A model generated the notes under the pieces. It saw nothing but the letters and a program-made list of their open reading frames with translations. It had not been told where the DNA came from and did no database searches. From CAYQXJ01 sp964421565 (GTDB taxonomy: Bacteria > Planctomycetota > Brocadiia > SM23-32): a DNA stretch of 64,000 nt. The translations under genes and the position numbers were made by a program. Positions 18,140 to 27,233 of the stretch are shown here, piece after piece (position 1 is the stretch's first letter; every line of letters starts with the position of its first letter). The stretch lies in assembly GCA_964421565.1 (NCBI GenBank), contig CAYQXJ010000007.1, forward strand, positions 1-64,000. Reading direction: 5' to 3'.

Positions 18140-19504
18140 TCAGCCTTCCGCCGCACGGCGGCGGAAGGAGAACTGCACCTGCACTGAGACCTGCTCGCCC
18201 CCCACTTCCAGCACGGGGTAGGCCAGGAAGTTGATGGGGCCCGACTGCGGACCCGGCTCAAGCTTCAGGTCGCGACCGCGGCTCAGCTCCAGCCGGTTCG
18301 CCGGGTGATGGCCGAAGTAGTAGGTGGCCAGGCTCGAGTACTTGTCCCCCTCGCTGATATCCACCGGCCACCATTTGCCGTCCGCGTAGAACTCCACCCA
18401 GCAGTGATAGCCGTCCACCCCGCCGTCGTCGCGCGAGGAGGGTATGGCGGCGCCGATGGCAAAGCGCGCGGGGATGCCGATGGAGCGGGCCAGCGCCATG
18501 AAGTAGGCGTGAAAGTCCGTGCAGTTGCCCGTGCGCACATCGCAGGCGTAAACGGCATCGCCCCGGCCCCAGCCCTGGCCGGCCTTGATGTAGCTCATGC
18601 GGTCGATCACGTGGTCGTAGAGTCCACGGGCCCGCTCCAGGTCGCTCTCCATGCCTTCGGTCACCCTCATTGCCTCGCTGCGGAACGTCTCCCCCGCCGG
18701 CACCAGGCGCTCCGGCTGCAGGTATCTGTGCGGGTGTTCTCCGGTGGCCGGATAGGCCCCCTTCTCGGTGCGGATGACGTGGTAAAGGACCTCGATCGGC
18801 TCGCCGCTGTGCTCGCGGTCCAGGCGCATGAAGAGCACCTGATTGCCGTGCTCGGAGTCGGTCAGCACGTGGTGCTCGACCGGCGCGATGATGTGCTTGA
18901 CGGTGACCTTCTGGAAGCGGTCGGAGCTGGCGAGCGGCAGCCAAAGTCGGGCGGGCCCGTCGATGCGGGGCAGCCGGACGCGGTAGCGGAAGTCGAACTC
19001 GTCCTGCCCGGTCATCACGCCGAGCAGTTCGTCGGAGCCCTCCTCGGGCGGCACGCGCTCCCATGTGCCGTCGCGCTTCTGTCGCCACAGGTAGATCGGC
19101 TGGCCGTTGATCTTGTGGACGGTCGTCTCGGTCACGCGCATGTCGCCGGGGTCGCCGACGAGGAAGAAGTCGACGTCATAGACGTCGCCGGAGACGTCGA
19201 CCAGGTCGACGCAGGCGAAGTGGCGTCGCGGGCCGAGGTTCGCCAGGTACTCGGTGTGGACGCGCACGAGCTTGAGCGCGAGTTCGGAGTCGTTCCATGG
19301 CAGGCGAAAGTATCCCCCGCCCCGGCGCGACTGCTCTTCGATATGCCTCTCGATGCCGGCCTGTATGTCGGCGGTGACCACGTTCGGGACGGGTTCGAGT
19401 TCGGCGCCCCGGGGATTCGTGTCCCCCTGACAGGCGGCCAGGCCGACGATGAGGATCAGGGCGGCCGCGATGGCCGCGAACGATTTTCTGCGCAAGATGT
19501 CCAT
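18140..19504 (-). CDS. Transglutaminase-like lipoprotein
   Basis: 454 residues. The N-terminus is a lipoprotein signal (hydrophobic stretch, lipobox VGLAAC near residue 25). A beta-rich middle part leads to a transglutaminase/protease core at about 290-410: the Cys in RTGNCTDFHAYFMALARSIG, the His in GYHCWVEFY and the Asp in WWPVDIS. Such domains in bacteria are usually thiol proteases or amidases of unknown substrate rather than crosslinkers. The protein should sit on the outer face of a membrane. A second, small lipoprotein lies 148 nt upstream on the same strand. Confidence 0.85.
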   Translation of the reverse strand: MDILRRKSFAAIAAALILIVGLAACQGDTNPRGAELEPVPNVVTADIQAGIERHIEEQSRRGGGYFRLPWNDSELALKLVRVHTEYLANLGPRRHFACVDLVDVSGDVYDVDFFLVGDPGDMRVTETTVHKINGQPIYLWRQKRDGTWERVPPEEGSDELLGVMTGQDEFDFRYRVRLPRIDGPARLWLPLASSDRFQKVTVKHIIAPVEHHVLTDSEHGNQVLFMRLDREHSGEPIEVLYHVIRTEKGAYPATGEHPHRYLQPERLVPAGETFRSEAMRVTEGMESDLERARGLYDHVIDRMSYIKAGQGWGRGDAVYACDVRTGNCTDFHAYFMALARSIGIPARFAIGAAIPSSRDDGGVDGYHCWVEFYADGKWWPVDISEGDKYSSLATYYFGHHPANRLELSRGRDLKLEPGPQSGPINFLAYPVLEVGGEQVSVQVQFSFRRRAAEG

Positions 19505-19652
19505 GTCATGCCCCCTGTCGAGTTCGCACAGTCATCCGCTGCTTGCAAAGGAAGGGTTGGGCGCTGGCCCGTGCGCGACGGCACGGGGAAGGCCCCCATC
19601 TCGCTCCCCTGTGCGAGGATGCTAAAGGCCGACCGGCCTACTGCCGACCGAC

Positions 19653-19865
19653 TTACTGGGGATGCTCGCTCGACGTCGGATGTTCCGGCTCGGCCTGGTG
19701 CTGCGTGCCGGTCGGATGTTCCGGCTCGGCCTGGTGCTGCGTGCCGGTCGGATGTTCACCTGCCGGACCGTCGTGGTCCGACCTGCAGCCCAGCGGCGCC
19801 AGAGTGAATGCGGCAACGGCCAGAACGACCAGTGCGGTCGCCGAAAAGCGCAGAGCTTTGCGCAT
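19653..19865 (-). CDS. Small lipoprotein with tandem 12-residue repeats
   Basis: 70 residues from ATG 19865 (GGGGGAGG at 7 nt). Signal peptide with lipobox LAPLGC near residue 27, then a hydrophilic, His/Glu/Pro-rich tail made of the unit EHPTGTQHQAEP twice and a third partial copy. The repeat is also near-perfect at DNA level (19678-19757), so it can change length by slippage. Function unknown; the His/Glu-rich tail might bind metal or span the cell wall. Promoter at 19912-19940. Confidence 0.75.
   Translation of the reverse strand: MRKALRFSATALVVLAVAAFTLAPLGCRSDHDGPAGEHPTGTQHQAEPEHPTGTQHQAEPEHPTSSEHPQ
19678..19757 (-). repeat. 36-bp tandem repeat inside the small lipoprotein gene
   Basis: Two perfect 36-bp units (19678-19713 and 19714-19749) followed by an 8-bp partial third. 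The unit length is a multiple of three, so copy-number change keeps the frame. Confidence 0.9.
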
Positions 19866-19911
19866 GGCACAACCTCCCCCAGAAACTGATATCGATACTT
19901 CCCCCAAGACT

Positions 19912-19940
19912 ATGGTAGAGTAGTTCCCCTCCGCCGTCAA
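19912..19940 (-). promoter_or_regulatory. Putative promoter of the small lipoprotein gene
   Basis: Minus strand TTGACG (19940-19935), 17-nt spacer, TACCAT (19917-19912), about 45 nt before the ATG. The same TACCAT -10 occurs at 47366 and 53302. Confidence 0.6.
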
Positions 19941-20060
19941 GGTTCGCACCTGAAAACCGTCGGCTCGCCCACCGGTGGGCGCCATGCACTGGCACGCGCC
20001 AACCTGCTGCCCCTATACTGACGCCCGCACGACGCGAGAGCCCAGCGGAGGGACCATACC

Positions 20061-21134
20061 ATGCAAGAGCTGACGTCGCGCGAACGCGTGCTTGCCGCGT
20101 TCCGCCACCAGGAGCCGGACCGCGTGCCGATCGACTACAGCGCGAACCCTGGCATCGACCGCCGACTCAAGGACCATTTCGCCCTGGCGCCCGACGACGA
20201 CGAGGGTCTGCGCCGGGCACTCGGCGTTGATTTCCGCTGGGTCAGCGCCCCCTACCGCGGCCCGCGGCTCCACCCCGAGTCCGAGAAAAGCGGCGTGCGC
20301 GTCTCCCCGGATTTCGGCATCCACACCCGCCGTGTCGAGCATGAGAGCGGAGCCTACTGGGAACCCGTGCCCCACCTGAGTCAGCTGCACCAGGAGCAGG
20401 CGGCGAGCTACCCGATGCCCAGCGCGGACGACTACGACTACGGCGCGGCGCGCGAACGCTGCTTGGTGTACCGCGACTGCTTCGTGAGCACGGGCGCACA
20501 GTTCGAGGTGATGAACTGGACGGGCCGCTTCGTCGGCCACGAGGCCCTGTACATCGGCCTGGCAACGGGCGAACCCGCGCTGATGACGTTCATCAAGCGG
20601 TTCGTGGAGGTCAAGTACGAGGTTGCGCGGCGCACGCTGGATGCGCTCGGCAATGGGGTGCAGTGCCTTTGCATCGGCGAAGACCTGGGCACCCAACGGG
20701 GGCCTCGCATCAGCGTGGAGATGTTCCGCAATAGGATTCGCCCCGTGCACCAGCGTTTCGTGGATCTGGCAAAGGAGCGAGGGCTTGCGGTGATGATCCA
20801 CTCCTGCGGCTCGTCGAGCTGGGCGTTCGAGGACTTCATCGAGATGGGCATCGACGCGGTGGACACCTTGCAGCCGGAGGCGGCGGACATGGCCCCGCAG
20901 TATCTGAAGGAGACTTTCGGCGACCGCCTCGCGTTCCACGGCTGCATCAGCACGGCGGGGCCGGTGGCGCGGGGAACGGTCGAGCAGACGGTCGAGGACT
21001 GCCGCCGCACGCTCGAGGTGATGATGCCGGGCGGCGGATACTGCTTTGCCCCCACACATCAGCTTCAGGACGACTCGCCCACGCAGAACGTACTGGCCAT
21101 GTATCGCACGGCGCGCCAGGCGGGGGTGTATTAG
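20061..21134 (+). CDS. Uroporphyrinogen decarboxylase (UroD/MtaA-like) family protein
   Basis: 357 residues, ATG with GGAGGG at 8 nt. N-terminal TSRERVLAAFRHQEPDRVPI is the diagnostic opening of the broad UroD-like family, and the later MIHSCGSSSWAFEDFIEMGI and FHGCISTAG blocks fit its corrinoid-methyltransferase-like branch rather than true HemE. The Cys and His residues of HSCGS and FHGCIS could bind zinc, as in MtaA/CmuA. Substrate unknown. Such genes are numerous in plant-polymer degraders and often adjoin MttB-like genes, one of which is at 23293-24717. Confidence 0.8.
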   Translation: MQELTSRERVLAAFRHQEPDRVPIDYSANPGIDRRLKDHFALAPDDDEGLRRALGVDFRWVSAPYRGPRLHPESEKSGVRVSPDFGIHTRRVEHESGAYWEPVPHLSQLHQEQAASYPMPSADDYDYGAARERCLVYRDCFVSTGAQFEVMNWTGRFVGHEALYIGLATGEPALMTFIKRFVEVKYEVARRTLDALGNGVQCLCIGEDLGTQRGPRISVEMFRNRIRPVHQRFVDLAKERGLAVMIHSCGSSSWAFEDFIEMGIDAVDTLQPEAADMAPQYLKETFGDRLAFHGCISTAGPVARGTVEQTVEDCRRTLEVMMPGGGYCFAPTHQLQDDSPTQNVLAMYRTARQAGVY

Positions 21135-21200
21135 AGCAGCCCGTTACAGGACGGGACGGCAATGGGGCACGCCGCTGATCCACATCGCAGGAGAGACGAC

Positions 21201-22325
21201 ATGATGCAGAGGATAGACCTGTTCACCGCGGGCGACGCCGGCTATCACATCTACCGGGTGCCGGGCATATCGGTGACGCCGGGGGGCGTCGTGCTCGCGT
21301 ACGCCGAAGCGCGCAAGGAGTCGCCGAGCGACTGGGCCGACATCGACATCCTGATGCGCCGAAGCCTCGACGGCGCCCGTAGCTGGCAGCCGGCGGTGAA
21401 GGTGGTGGACCACGCTCGCTGGGGCGAGGGGCCGGCGAACAACTTCGTGACGATCCCCGATCACAACACGGGCATCGTCCACGCCCTCCACTGCCACAAC
21501 TACGCCCGCGCGTTCCACATGTGCAGTGAGGACGACGGCGAGACGTGGAGCGAGCCGGTGGAGATAACCGAAGTGCTTGCCGAGTTCCGCTCCGAGTACG
21601 ACTGGGGCGTTTGTGCGATCGGACCAGGCCACGGCATACAGATGAAGAACGGACGACTTGTAGCGCCGATATGGCTGTCGGTGTCCCACACCCAGGCCCA
21701 CCGGCCGAACCGGGCGGCGGTCATCTACAGCGACGACGGCGGCGAACACTGGCGGCGCGGGGACATGGTGCCGGACACGATCCGATGCTGCAACGAGACA
21801 GAGGCGGTGCAACTGGCCGACGGGCGCGTGCTGCTGAACATGAGGAACATGGGCGACGCGCGGCGGCGCGCCGTTACGGTCAGCGAGGACGGCGCACACG
21901 GCTGGGCCGAGCCGTGGTACGACGAGCAATTGCCCGAGCCCCGCTGCTTCGGCAGCATCTGCCGCTTCAGCCTGCGTGGGCCGAATGACCGCAACCGCGT
22001 GCTGTTCAGCAATCCAAACGTTTTCCAGCCGATGCAGCGCCACGTGATCGACTGGGGCGACCGCCGCGACGTGACCGTGCGGCTGAGCTACGACGAGTGC
22101 GATAGCTGGCCCGTCGAACGGCTGCTGCAGGCCGGCCCGAGCGGTTACTGCGACCTGGCGGTCATGCCCGACAAGACGATTCTGGCCCTTTACGAACGCG
22201 GACGGCTGGTCGGGGGGCACACGTCGGAGAACCTGTGCATGACCGTGGCACGTTTCGACCTGCAGTGGCTCACTCGCGGCGACGACTGCGCCCGCTGCAA
22301 ATCCCCTCCGTCAACCGGCTGCTGA
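21201..22325 (+). CDS. Exo-alpha-sialidase-like (GH33-type) propeller enzyme
   Basis: 374 residues from ATG 21201 (AGGAGA upstream); the open frame could begin at 21162 but has no ribosome site there. The sialidase (F/Y)RIP-like motif is YRVPG near residue 16. Four Asp-box motifs (S-x-D-x-G-x-x-W type) mark propeller blades: SLDGARSW, SEDDGETW, SDDGGEHW and SEDGAHGW. No signal peptide, so cytoplasmic unless exported otherwise. It may act on sialic acids or other nonulosonates or uronates. It follows the UroD-like gene by 66 nt on the same strand. Confidence 0.8.
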   Translation: MMQRIDLFTAGDAGYHIYRVPGISVTPGGVVLAYAEARKESPSDWADIDILMRRSLDGARSWQPAVKVVDHARWGEGPANNFVTIPDHNTGIVHALHCHNYARAFHMCSEDDGETWSEPVEITEVLAEFRSEYDWGVCAIGPGHGIQMKNGRLVAPIWLSVSHTQAHRPNRAAVIYSDDGGEHWRRGDMVPDTIRCCNETEAVQLADGRVLLNMRNMGDARRRAVTVSEDGAHGWAEPWYDEQLPEPRCFGSICRFSLRGPNDRNRVLFSNPNVFQPMQRHVIDWGDRRDVTVRLSYDECDSWPVERLLQAGPSGYCDLAVMPDKTILALYERGRLVGGHTSENLCMTVARFDLQWLTRGDDCARCKSPPSTGC

Positions 22326-22337
22326 GCTGCTGCTAAG

Positions 22338-23135
22338 CTACGTGGCCTGCTCACGTGGCCCCGTTCCGCTTTGCTCTGCCTGTTCGGCGAGTCCGAGATA
22401 GGGCTTCATGGCCTCGAACCATTTCTGCGCCATCTTCTCCTGACCCTGCGGGTTAGGGTGAGCCCAGTCGAAGGTGTCCGTCCCCTCGCGCTCAGGGTGA
22501 GCGATCCAGCCCTGGTAGTGGTGCACGGTCACGACCGGCGACTGCTCGCTCGTCATTTCGTTCGCCATCTCCTCGACCAGGGGCCGAATCTTGAGCGCCG
22601 CCCCGCCGTTGAAGTTCAGGTGGCCGATCAGCACCACGACGTCAGGGTTCTGTTCGCGCAGCAGGGCGATGATATCACGCAGCGGTTTGACGATAGCCTC
22701 GGTGTAATCGTCGGCCTTCTGATCATTGGTACCCAGGTGGACAAGGGCGATATCGGGTGGGCGCGCCCACTGCTTCGCCCAGTCGGCCAGTTTGTCCCGC
22801 GCCTTCGCGGTCTTCCATCCGTAGTGGCCCTCGTGATCAGTGTCAAAGGGCACGCCTTTGTACTGTTCCGGCCATTCAAAATCGGTATTGAGGCCTTTGT
22901 TCATCGAGCCAATGAAGTCGAACTCCACGCCCGCGTCCACCAGCTTGCGGAACAGCGGCCAGCGGTAGGTGAACTCCGGGCGGACTTTGCGCCCGCCCTG
23001 GGTGATGGAGTCGCCGAGAGGCAGAATGCGAATGGGTTCTTCAGGCCGGTCGCCGAAGCAAACGCCGGACGCGGCGAACACAAGCAGACATGCAACGAGT
23101 GTGCGGCGCACACGCGGCGGCGAAAGCAACCTCAT
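22338..23135 (-). CDS. Secreted SGNH/GDSL hydrolase
   Basis: 265 residues with an N-terminal signal peptide (about 1-28, ending ASGVCFG). Block I LPLGDSITQGG carries the Ser nucleophile, block III HLGTNDQ the Asn of the oxyanion hole, and block V DWAHPN the Asp-His pair. Likely a carbohydrate or acyl esterase acting outside the cytoplasm. ATG with GGGAGGG at 7 nt. It converges on the sialidase-like gene with a 12-nt gap. Confidence 0.88.
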   Translation of the reverse strand: MRLLSPPRVRRTLVACLLVFAASGVCFGDRPEEPIRILPLGDSITQGGRKVRPEFTYRWPLFRKLVDAGVEFDFIGSMNKGLNTDFEWPEQYKGVPFDTDHEGHYGWKTAKARDKLADWAKQWARPPDIALVHLGTNDQKADDYTEAIVKPLRDIIALLREQNPDVVVLIGHLNFNGGAALKIRPLVEEMANEMTSEQSPVVTVHHYQGWIAHPEREGTDTFDWAHPNPQGQEKMAQKWFEAMKPYLGLAEQAEQSGTGPREQAT

Positions 23136-23292
23136 CTTACGGCCCTCCCCTGGGGAAACGTGCGGAACGCTCGTGCCATTCTACTACAAGGCCCCGGGCA
23201 ACGCATGGGGGCGCTGGAGCCGAAGACAGATGGCGCTCGGACTGGACCGCTCATTCACGCGGTCACCTCGTTGCGCCGCGCCGAAGCGGCCC

Positions 23293-24717
23293 TCATCCGA
23301 GTTCCCTCTGCGCTGCGGCCACGATGCGGTCGAGCTCCCGATCCAGATCGGGCGCCAGCGCCTCCGGCTGGTGGCTTGCCCGGACGTCCTCCTTCAGCCG
23401 CCGGCAGCGCTCTTGAGCACTCTCGGCACCGGCGTCCTGCCATGCCTGGAAGAAACGCCGGTCCAGCAGGCGCGGGAACCAGAGCTCCTCACGGAAGCGG
23501 CGGGCCGTATGTTCGGTGTCGATGAACGTGCCGCCGGGGCCGCGCTCAGCTATCAGGTCGAGCGCGAAGGCATCGTCGCTGAAGTCGAGTTCGCGCAGGC
23601 AACTCTCCACGTAGCCGATGACCTCGTGCTGCAACACGAGCATGTCGAGAGAGCTGGCCTGGTCGACCCCGCAGATGCCCATGTGGCCGAAGATGTCGGC
23701 ACCGGCCGCGGCGCCGAAGGCGAGAGTAACGCCGGCCTCGAGACCCGCCTGCGCGTCGGGCCGCTTGGCATCGGTCAGGCCGACGTTGATGTAGACGGGC
23801 AGCCCGTAGTGCCGGCCCATCTGCGTCATGGCGACACCGAAGATGGCCTGCTCCGGTCCGGCGAAGATCATCTGCGTGGTGCCCATGTCGAACGCGTGGC
23901 AGATACCTCCGTAACAGACGGGCATGCCCTCTCGGATGAGCTGGGTAATGCAGACGCCGGCCAGGATTTCGGCGTTCTCCACCGCCATTGTCGCGGCCAG
24001 GCTCATCGGCGCGGACATGCCCATCTGGGCCATTGGCCCGATGGGCACCGGAAGGTTCAGCTCGGCCGTCTCGTAGAGCAGGTCCACGCCGTCGAAGGGG
24101 AAACGCAGCGGGCTGATGGGCTCCAGGAACGGATACCAGAGCGGCCGCCGCGCCGCTTCCCTGCGGCTGCCGCGTACGGCGATCATAAGCTCATTCAGGT
24201 AGCGCGCCGACGCACGGTCGTAATACCAGAAATGGATCGGTTTCGTCGTGTTGCGCAGCATCTCGGCGGCGACGGCGACCGGCCGCCACGCCGGGGGGAT
24301 CTCATGAGGATCGGACATGGCGCCGGCGATGGTGATGTTCGACAGTGCGTCGGCGAAGCGTGCGGCCGCGGCGGCATCCTGCAGCGTAGCGAACCGCCGT
24401 GGGCCGCCGGGTTCCTCCACCCAGTAAGCTTCGCCCGCGATGGAGTTGTAGTTGCGTTCGCCCTGGCCAAAGGCGGCCCGGTTCGAGACCTCACGCCCGT
24501 AGATCGCGAAGGACTTGCCGGCCGTCTCCAGGCAGTGTTCGACGAGCGAGGGCGGCACGCGCACTCGTTGAGCGCTGAAATCCACCGCCGCCCCAACGTC
24601 GGCAAAGCGCTCCAGCGTCTCGCCGTGCGGGACCTCCACACCAGTGCCTTCCAGCAGCGCGAGGGACGCCTCGTGCACGCGGTGAACCTGGGCAGGTAAC
24701 AGAACGGATACTTGCAT
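23293..24717 (-). CDS. Trimethylamine methyltransferase (MttB) superfamily protein, non-pyrrolysine
   Basis: 474 residues from ATG 24717 (CGGAG at about 6 nt). The MttB TIM-barrel family is recognised from WYYDRASARYLNELM, PISPLRFPFDGVDLL and GMSAPMSLAATMAVENAE, plus the late EHTARRFREELWFP motif. The frame has no internal TAG, so it lacks pyrrolysine and belongs to the broad non-Pyl branch that includes glycine-betaine and proline-betaine demethylases. The methylated substrate and the corrinoid protein partner are not identifiable; no MtbC-like corrinoid protein lies nearby. Divergent from the electron-transfer operon at 24896. Confidence 0.85.
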   Translation of the reverse strand: MQVSVLLPAQVHRVHEASLALLEGTGVEVPHGETLERFADVGAAVDFSAQRVRVPPSLVEHCLETAGKSFAIYGREVSNRAAFGQGERNYNSIAGEAYWVEEPGGPRRFATLQDAAAAARFADALSNITIAGAMSDPHEIPPAWRPVAVAAEMLRNTTKPIHFWYYDRASARYLNELMIAVRGSRREAARRPLWYPFLEPISPLRFPFDGVDLLYETAELNLPVPIGPMAQMGMSAPMSLAATMAVENAEILAGVCITQLIREGMPVCYGGICHAFDMGTTQMIFAGPEQAIFGVAMTQMGRHYGLPVYINVGLTDAKRPDAQAGLEAGVTLAFGAAAGADIFGHMGICGVDQASSLDMLVLQHEVIGYVESCLRELDFSDDAFALDLIAERGPGGTFIDTEHTARRFREELWFPRLLDRRFFQAWQDAGAESAQERCRRLKEDVRASHQPEALAPDLDRELDRIVAAAQRELG

Positions 24718-24824
24718 GGCATGCTCCGGCGCTGACGTCTCGGACCGGGGAAGGCGCATGGGGCAGCGCGGCCCCAAACATGCTACGCGGGGGCCAGCGA
24801 AGTGCAAGCGCCTGCCGCTGCGAC

Positions 24825-24852
24825 TTGACAGAAACGCACGGTGTGATAGACT
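24825..24852 (+). promoter_or_regulatory. Putative promoter of the electron-transfer operon
   Basis: TTGACA (24825-24830), 16-nt spacer, TAGACT (24847-24852), 43 nt before the TTG start at 24896. Confidence 0.6.
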
Positions 24853-24895
24853 CCTGCCTCTTCCGCGCGCATGAACGCAGCGAGGAGGATGCGAA

Positions 24896-25396
24896 TTGGG
24901 GCCTGTGGAAGTTGAACAGGTCCTGGAGGCCCGGCCGGCTGCCCCCGAGCAACTCGTCGAGGTGCTTCAGGACATACAGGAAGTGTGCGGCTACATCCCG
25001 GAAGACGCCATACGCGCGATCTCCCACCGCCTGGATGTGCCGCTCATCGACGTCTACCGTACCGCCAGCTTCTATAAGGCGTTCAGCCTGGAGCCGCGCG
25101 GCAAACACCTGATCACCGTCTGCATGGGCACGGCGTGCCACGTACGCGGCGCGCCGCGCATGCTCGACGAGGTGCTCGGCCAGCTCGACGTCGAACCGGG
25201 GCAGACCACGGACGACGGGCTGTTCACCGTCGAGTGCGTGAACTGCCTCGGGGCCTGTGCACTCGGGCCCGTCGTAGTTCTGGACGGCGAGTACCACGCA
25301 CGCATGACGCCGGGCAAACTGCGCGAACTCATCGGCACCGTGCGGCGCCAGGAGGAAGGAGGGGCAGACGGTGGACAGACTGACGGCCGTAAGTGA
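24896..25396 (+). CDS. NuoE/HydC-like [2Fe-2S] thioredoxin-fold subunit
   Basis: 166 residues, TTG start selected because GAGGAGG lies 7 nt upstream. The N-terminal helical region (PEQLVEVLQDIQEVCGYIP) and thioredoxin-fold domain carry the four [2Fe-2S] ligands as CMGTAC near residue 81 and CVNCLGAC near 117. It matches NuoE/HoxE/HydC/HndA, the small subunit that pairs with the FMN subunit in NADH-oxidising modules. The gene overlaps the next one by 26 nt, which implies translational coupling. Confidence 0.9.
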   Translation: MGPVEVEQVLEARPAAPEQLVEVLQDIQEVCGYIPEDAIRAISHRLDVPLIDVYRTASFYKAFSLEPRGKHLITVCMGTACHVRGAPRMLDEVLGQLDVEPGQTTDDGLFTVECVNCLGACALGPVVVLDGEYHARMTPGKLRELIGTVRRQEEGGADGGQTDGRK

Positions 25397-27224
25397 CCTG
25401 ACAGCCCTGTGCGATGAACTCGCCTCCGCGCGCGCCGACCTCGGCGCCGTGATCACCATGTGCGCCGGCACGGGTTGCCATGCCTCCGGGGCCCAGCGGG
25501 TGCGCAACGCTCTGCAGGCGGCGCTGGAAGCGGAGGGCATGGCGGATGCTGTGCTGCTGCGCTGCACGGGCTGCCAGGGGCTGTGCGAACAGGGGCCGAT
25601 CATGACCGTCGAGCCGGCCGGGGCCTTCTACTGCCGCGTGCAGCCGCAGGACGCCGAAGAGATCGTGGCGCGAACCGTCCGCAAGGGCGAGCTGATCGAG
25701 AGGCTGCTATACGAGGACCCCGCAACGGGCGAACGAGTTCGCAGCCAGCAGGACGTGCCCTTCTTCCAGGCGCAGCGGCGGGTCCTGCTGGAGATGAACC
25801 GCCGGATCGATCCCGAATCCATCGAGGACTACATCGCTGAGGGCGGTTACGGGGCCCTGGCGAGGGTCCTTTCGCAACTCGATGCGGAGCAGGTCATCGA
25901 GTGCGTGAAAGCCTCCGGGCTGCGCGGCCGGGGAGGCGGCGGTTTCCCCACGGGTCGTAAGTGGGAGCTTTGCCGCGCGGCCGAGGGTGAGCCCAAGTAC
26001 GTGATCTGCAACGCCGACGAAGGCGACCCCGGGGCCTACATGGACCGCAGCTTGCTGGAGGGTAACCCCCACCTGATCCTGGAGGGCATGCTGATCGGGG
26101 CGTACGCCATCGGCGCCGCCGAAGGGCGTGTCTACGTGCGCAACGAGTACCCCCTCGCCTTCCACCACACGAAGAGAGCCGTCGACGATGCGCGCGATCT
26201 CGGCTTGCTCGGCGACGACATACTCGGCACCGGATTCAGCTTTGACATCCGTATCGCCCGTGGTGCAGGTGCCTTCGTCTCGGGGGAGTCCACCGCCCTG
26301 ATGGCATCGCTGGAAGGCAAGGTGGGCGAGCCCCGCCCCAAGGACGTGCACACCGTCGAGGCGGGCCTGTGGGGCCAGCCCAGCAACCTGAACAACGTGG
26401 AAACGTGGGCCAACATCCCCGTGATCATCAACCGCGGCGCCGACTGGTTCGCTTCCATCGGCACCGAAGGCAGCAAGGGCACCAAGATCTTCGCCCTTAC
26501 CGGACAGGTGCGCAACACCGGCCTGGTCGAGGTGGCCATGGGCACTGCGCTGCGCACGATCGTTTACGATATCGGCGGCGGGGCGGCGGACGGAGTCGAC
26601 GTGAAAGCCGTCCAGACCGGCGGGCCGTCCGGCGGTTGCCTGCCGGTGAATATGTTCGACCTGCCGCTCGACTTCGAGGCGCTCGCCAAGGCGGGCTCCA
26701 TGGTCGGCTCCGGCGGCATGGTGGTCATGGACGAACACACCTGCATGGTGGATGTGGCCGCCTACTTCCTGAGCTTCCTGCAGGATGAGTCCTGCGGTAA
26801 GTGCGTGCCGTGCCGCCTCGGCGTCGACCGCATGCTCGAGATCGTAACCGACATCAAGGAGGGACGTGGGCGACCTGAGCAGATCGACCTGCTGGAGGAG
26901 CTCGGCGAGACGGTCGCAGAGGCCTCTCTCTGCGCCCTCGGCAAGACGGCCCCGAACCCGGTGCTCTCTACGCTGCGCTACTTCCGCGGGGAGTACGAGG
27001 CCCACGTCTACGACAGGCGCTGCCCCGCCGGCGTCTGCCGCTCGCTGATAACGTATAGCATCGACCGAGACCAGTGCCGCGGCTGCGGACAGTGCCTGAA
27101 GGCGTGCCCCCACGGCGCAGTGAACGGTGAGAAGGGCGAGCCCCACACTATCGACACCGACATCTGCACCCGATGCGGCATCTGCCGTGACACCTGCCGC
27201 TTCGACGCTGTCCTCGTCCAATAG
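25371..27224 (+). CDS. NuoF/HydB-like NADH-binding FMN-FeS subunit
   Basis: 617 residues, GTG start after GGAGGGG. Domains in order: N-terminal thioredoxin-like [2Fe-2S] domain with CAGTGC and CTGCQGLC (1-110); Nqo1 FMN/NADH domain with GLRGRGGGGFPTGRKWE (near 183) and CNADEGDPGAYMDRSLLEGN; a [4Fe-4S] domain SCGKCVPCR; and a C-terminal two-cluster ferredoxin domain with CRGCGQCLKACP and CTRCGICRDTC. That composite with the C-terminal ferredoxin part is typical of HydB/HndC and NADH-dependent formate dehydrogenase subunits, including flavin-based bifurcating complexes, rather than of respiratory NuoF. It should transfer electrons between NAD(H) and ferredoxin or a partner enzyme. Confidence 0.92.
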   Translation: MDRLTAVSDLTALCDELASARADLGAVITMCAGTGCHASGAQRVRNALQAALEAEGMADAVLLRCTGCQGLCEQGPIMTVEPAGAFYCRVQPQDAEEIVARTVRKGELIERLLYEDPATGERVRSQQDVPFFQAQRRVLLEMNRRIDPESIEDYIAEGGYGALARVLSQLDAEQVIECVKASGLRGRGGGGFPTGRKWELCRAAEGEPKYVICNADEGDPGAYMDRSLLEGNPHLILEGMLIGAYAIGAAEGRVYVRNEYPLAFHHTKRAVDDARDLGLLGDDILGTGFSFDIRIARGAGAFVSGESTALMASLEGKVGEPRPKDVHTVEAGLWGQPSNLNNVETWANIPVIINRGADWFASIGTEGSKGTKIFALTGQVRNTGLVEVAMGTALRTIVYDIGGGAADGVDVKAVQTGGPSGGCLPVNMFDLPLDFEALAKAGSMVGSGGMVVMDEHTCMVDVAAYFLSFLQDESCGKCVPCRLGVDRMLEIVTDIKEGRGRPEQIDLLEELGETVAEASLCALGKTAPNPVLSTLRYFRGEYEAHVYDRRCPAGVCRSLITYSIDRDQCRGCGQCLKACPHGAVNGEKGEPHTIDTDICTRCGICRDTCRFDAVLVQ

Positions 27225-27233
27225 GAAAACGCG

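Noticed and set aside
19678..19757. CRISPR-like repeats
   Set aside because: The repeats are directly adjacent without spacers and lie inside a reading frame in phase.
20061..21134. HemE (uroporphyrinogen decarboxylase of haem synthesis)
   Set aside because: Motif spelling fits the broad UroD-like/methyltransferase branch, and no haem genes are nearby.
23293..24717. Pyrrolysine-containing trimethylamine methyltransferase
   Set aside because: No in-frame TAG occurs in the gene, so it belongs to the non-pyrrolysine branch.
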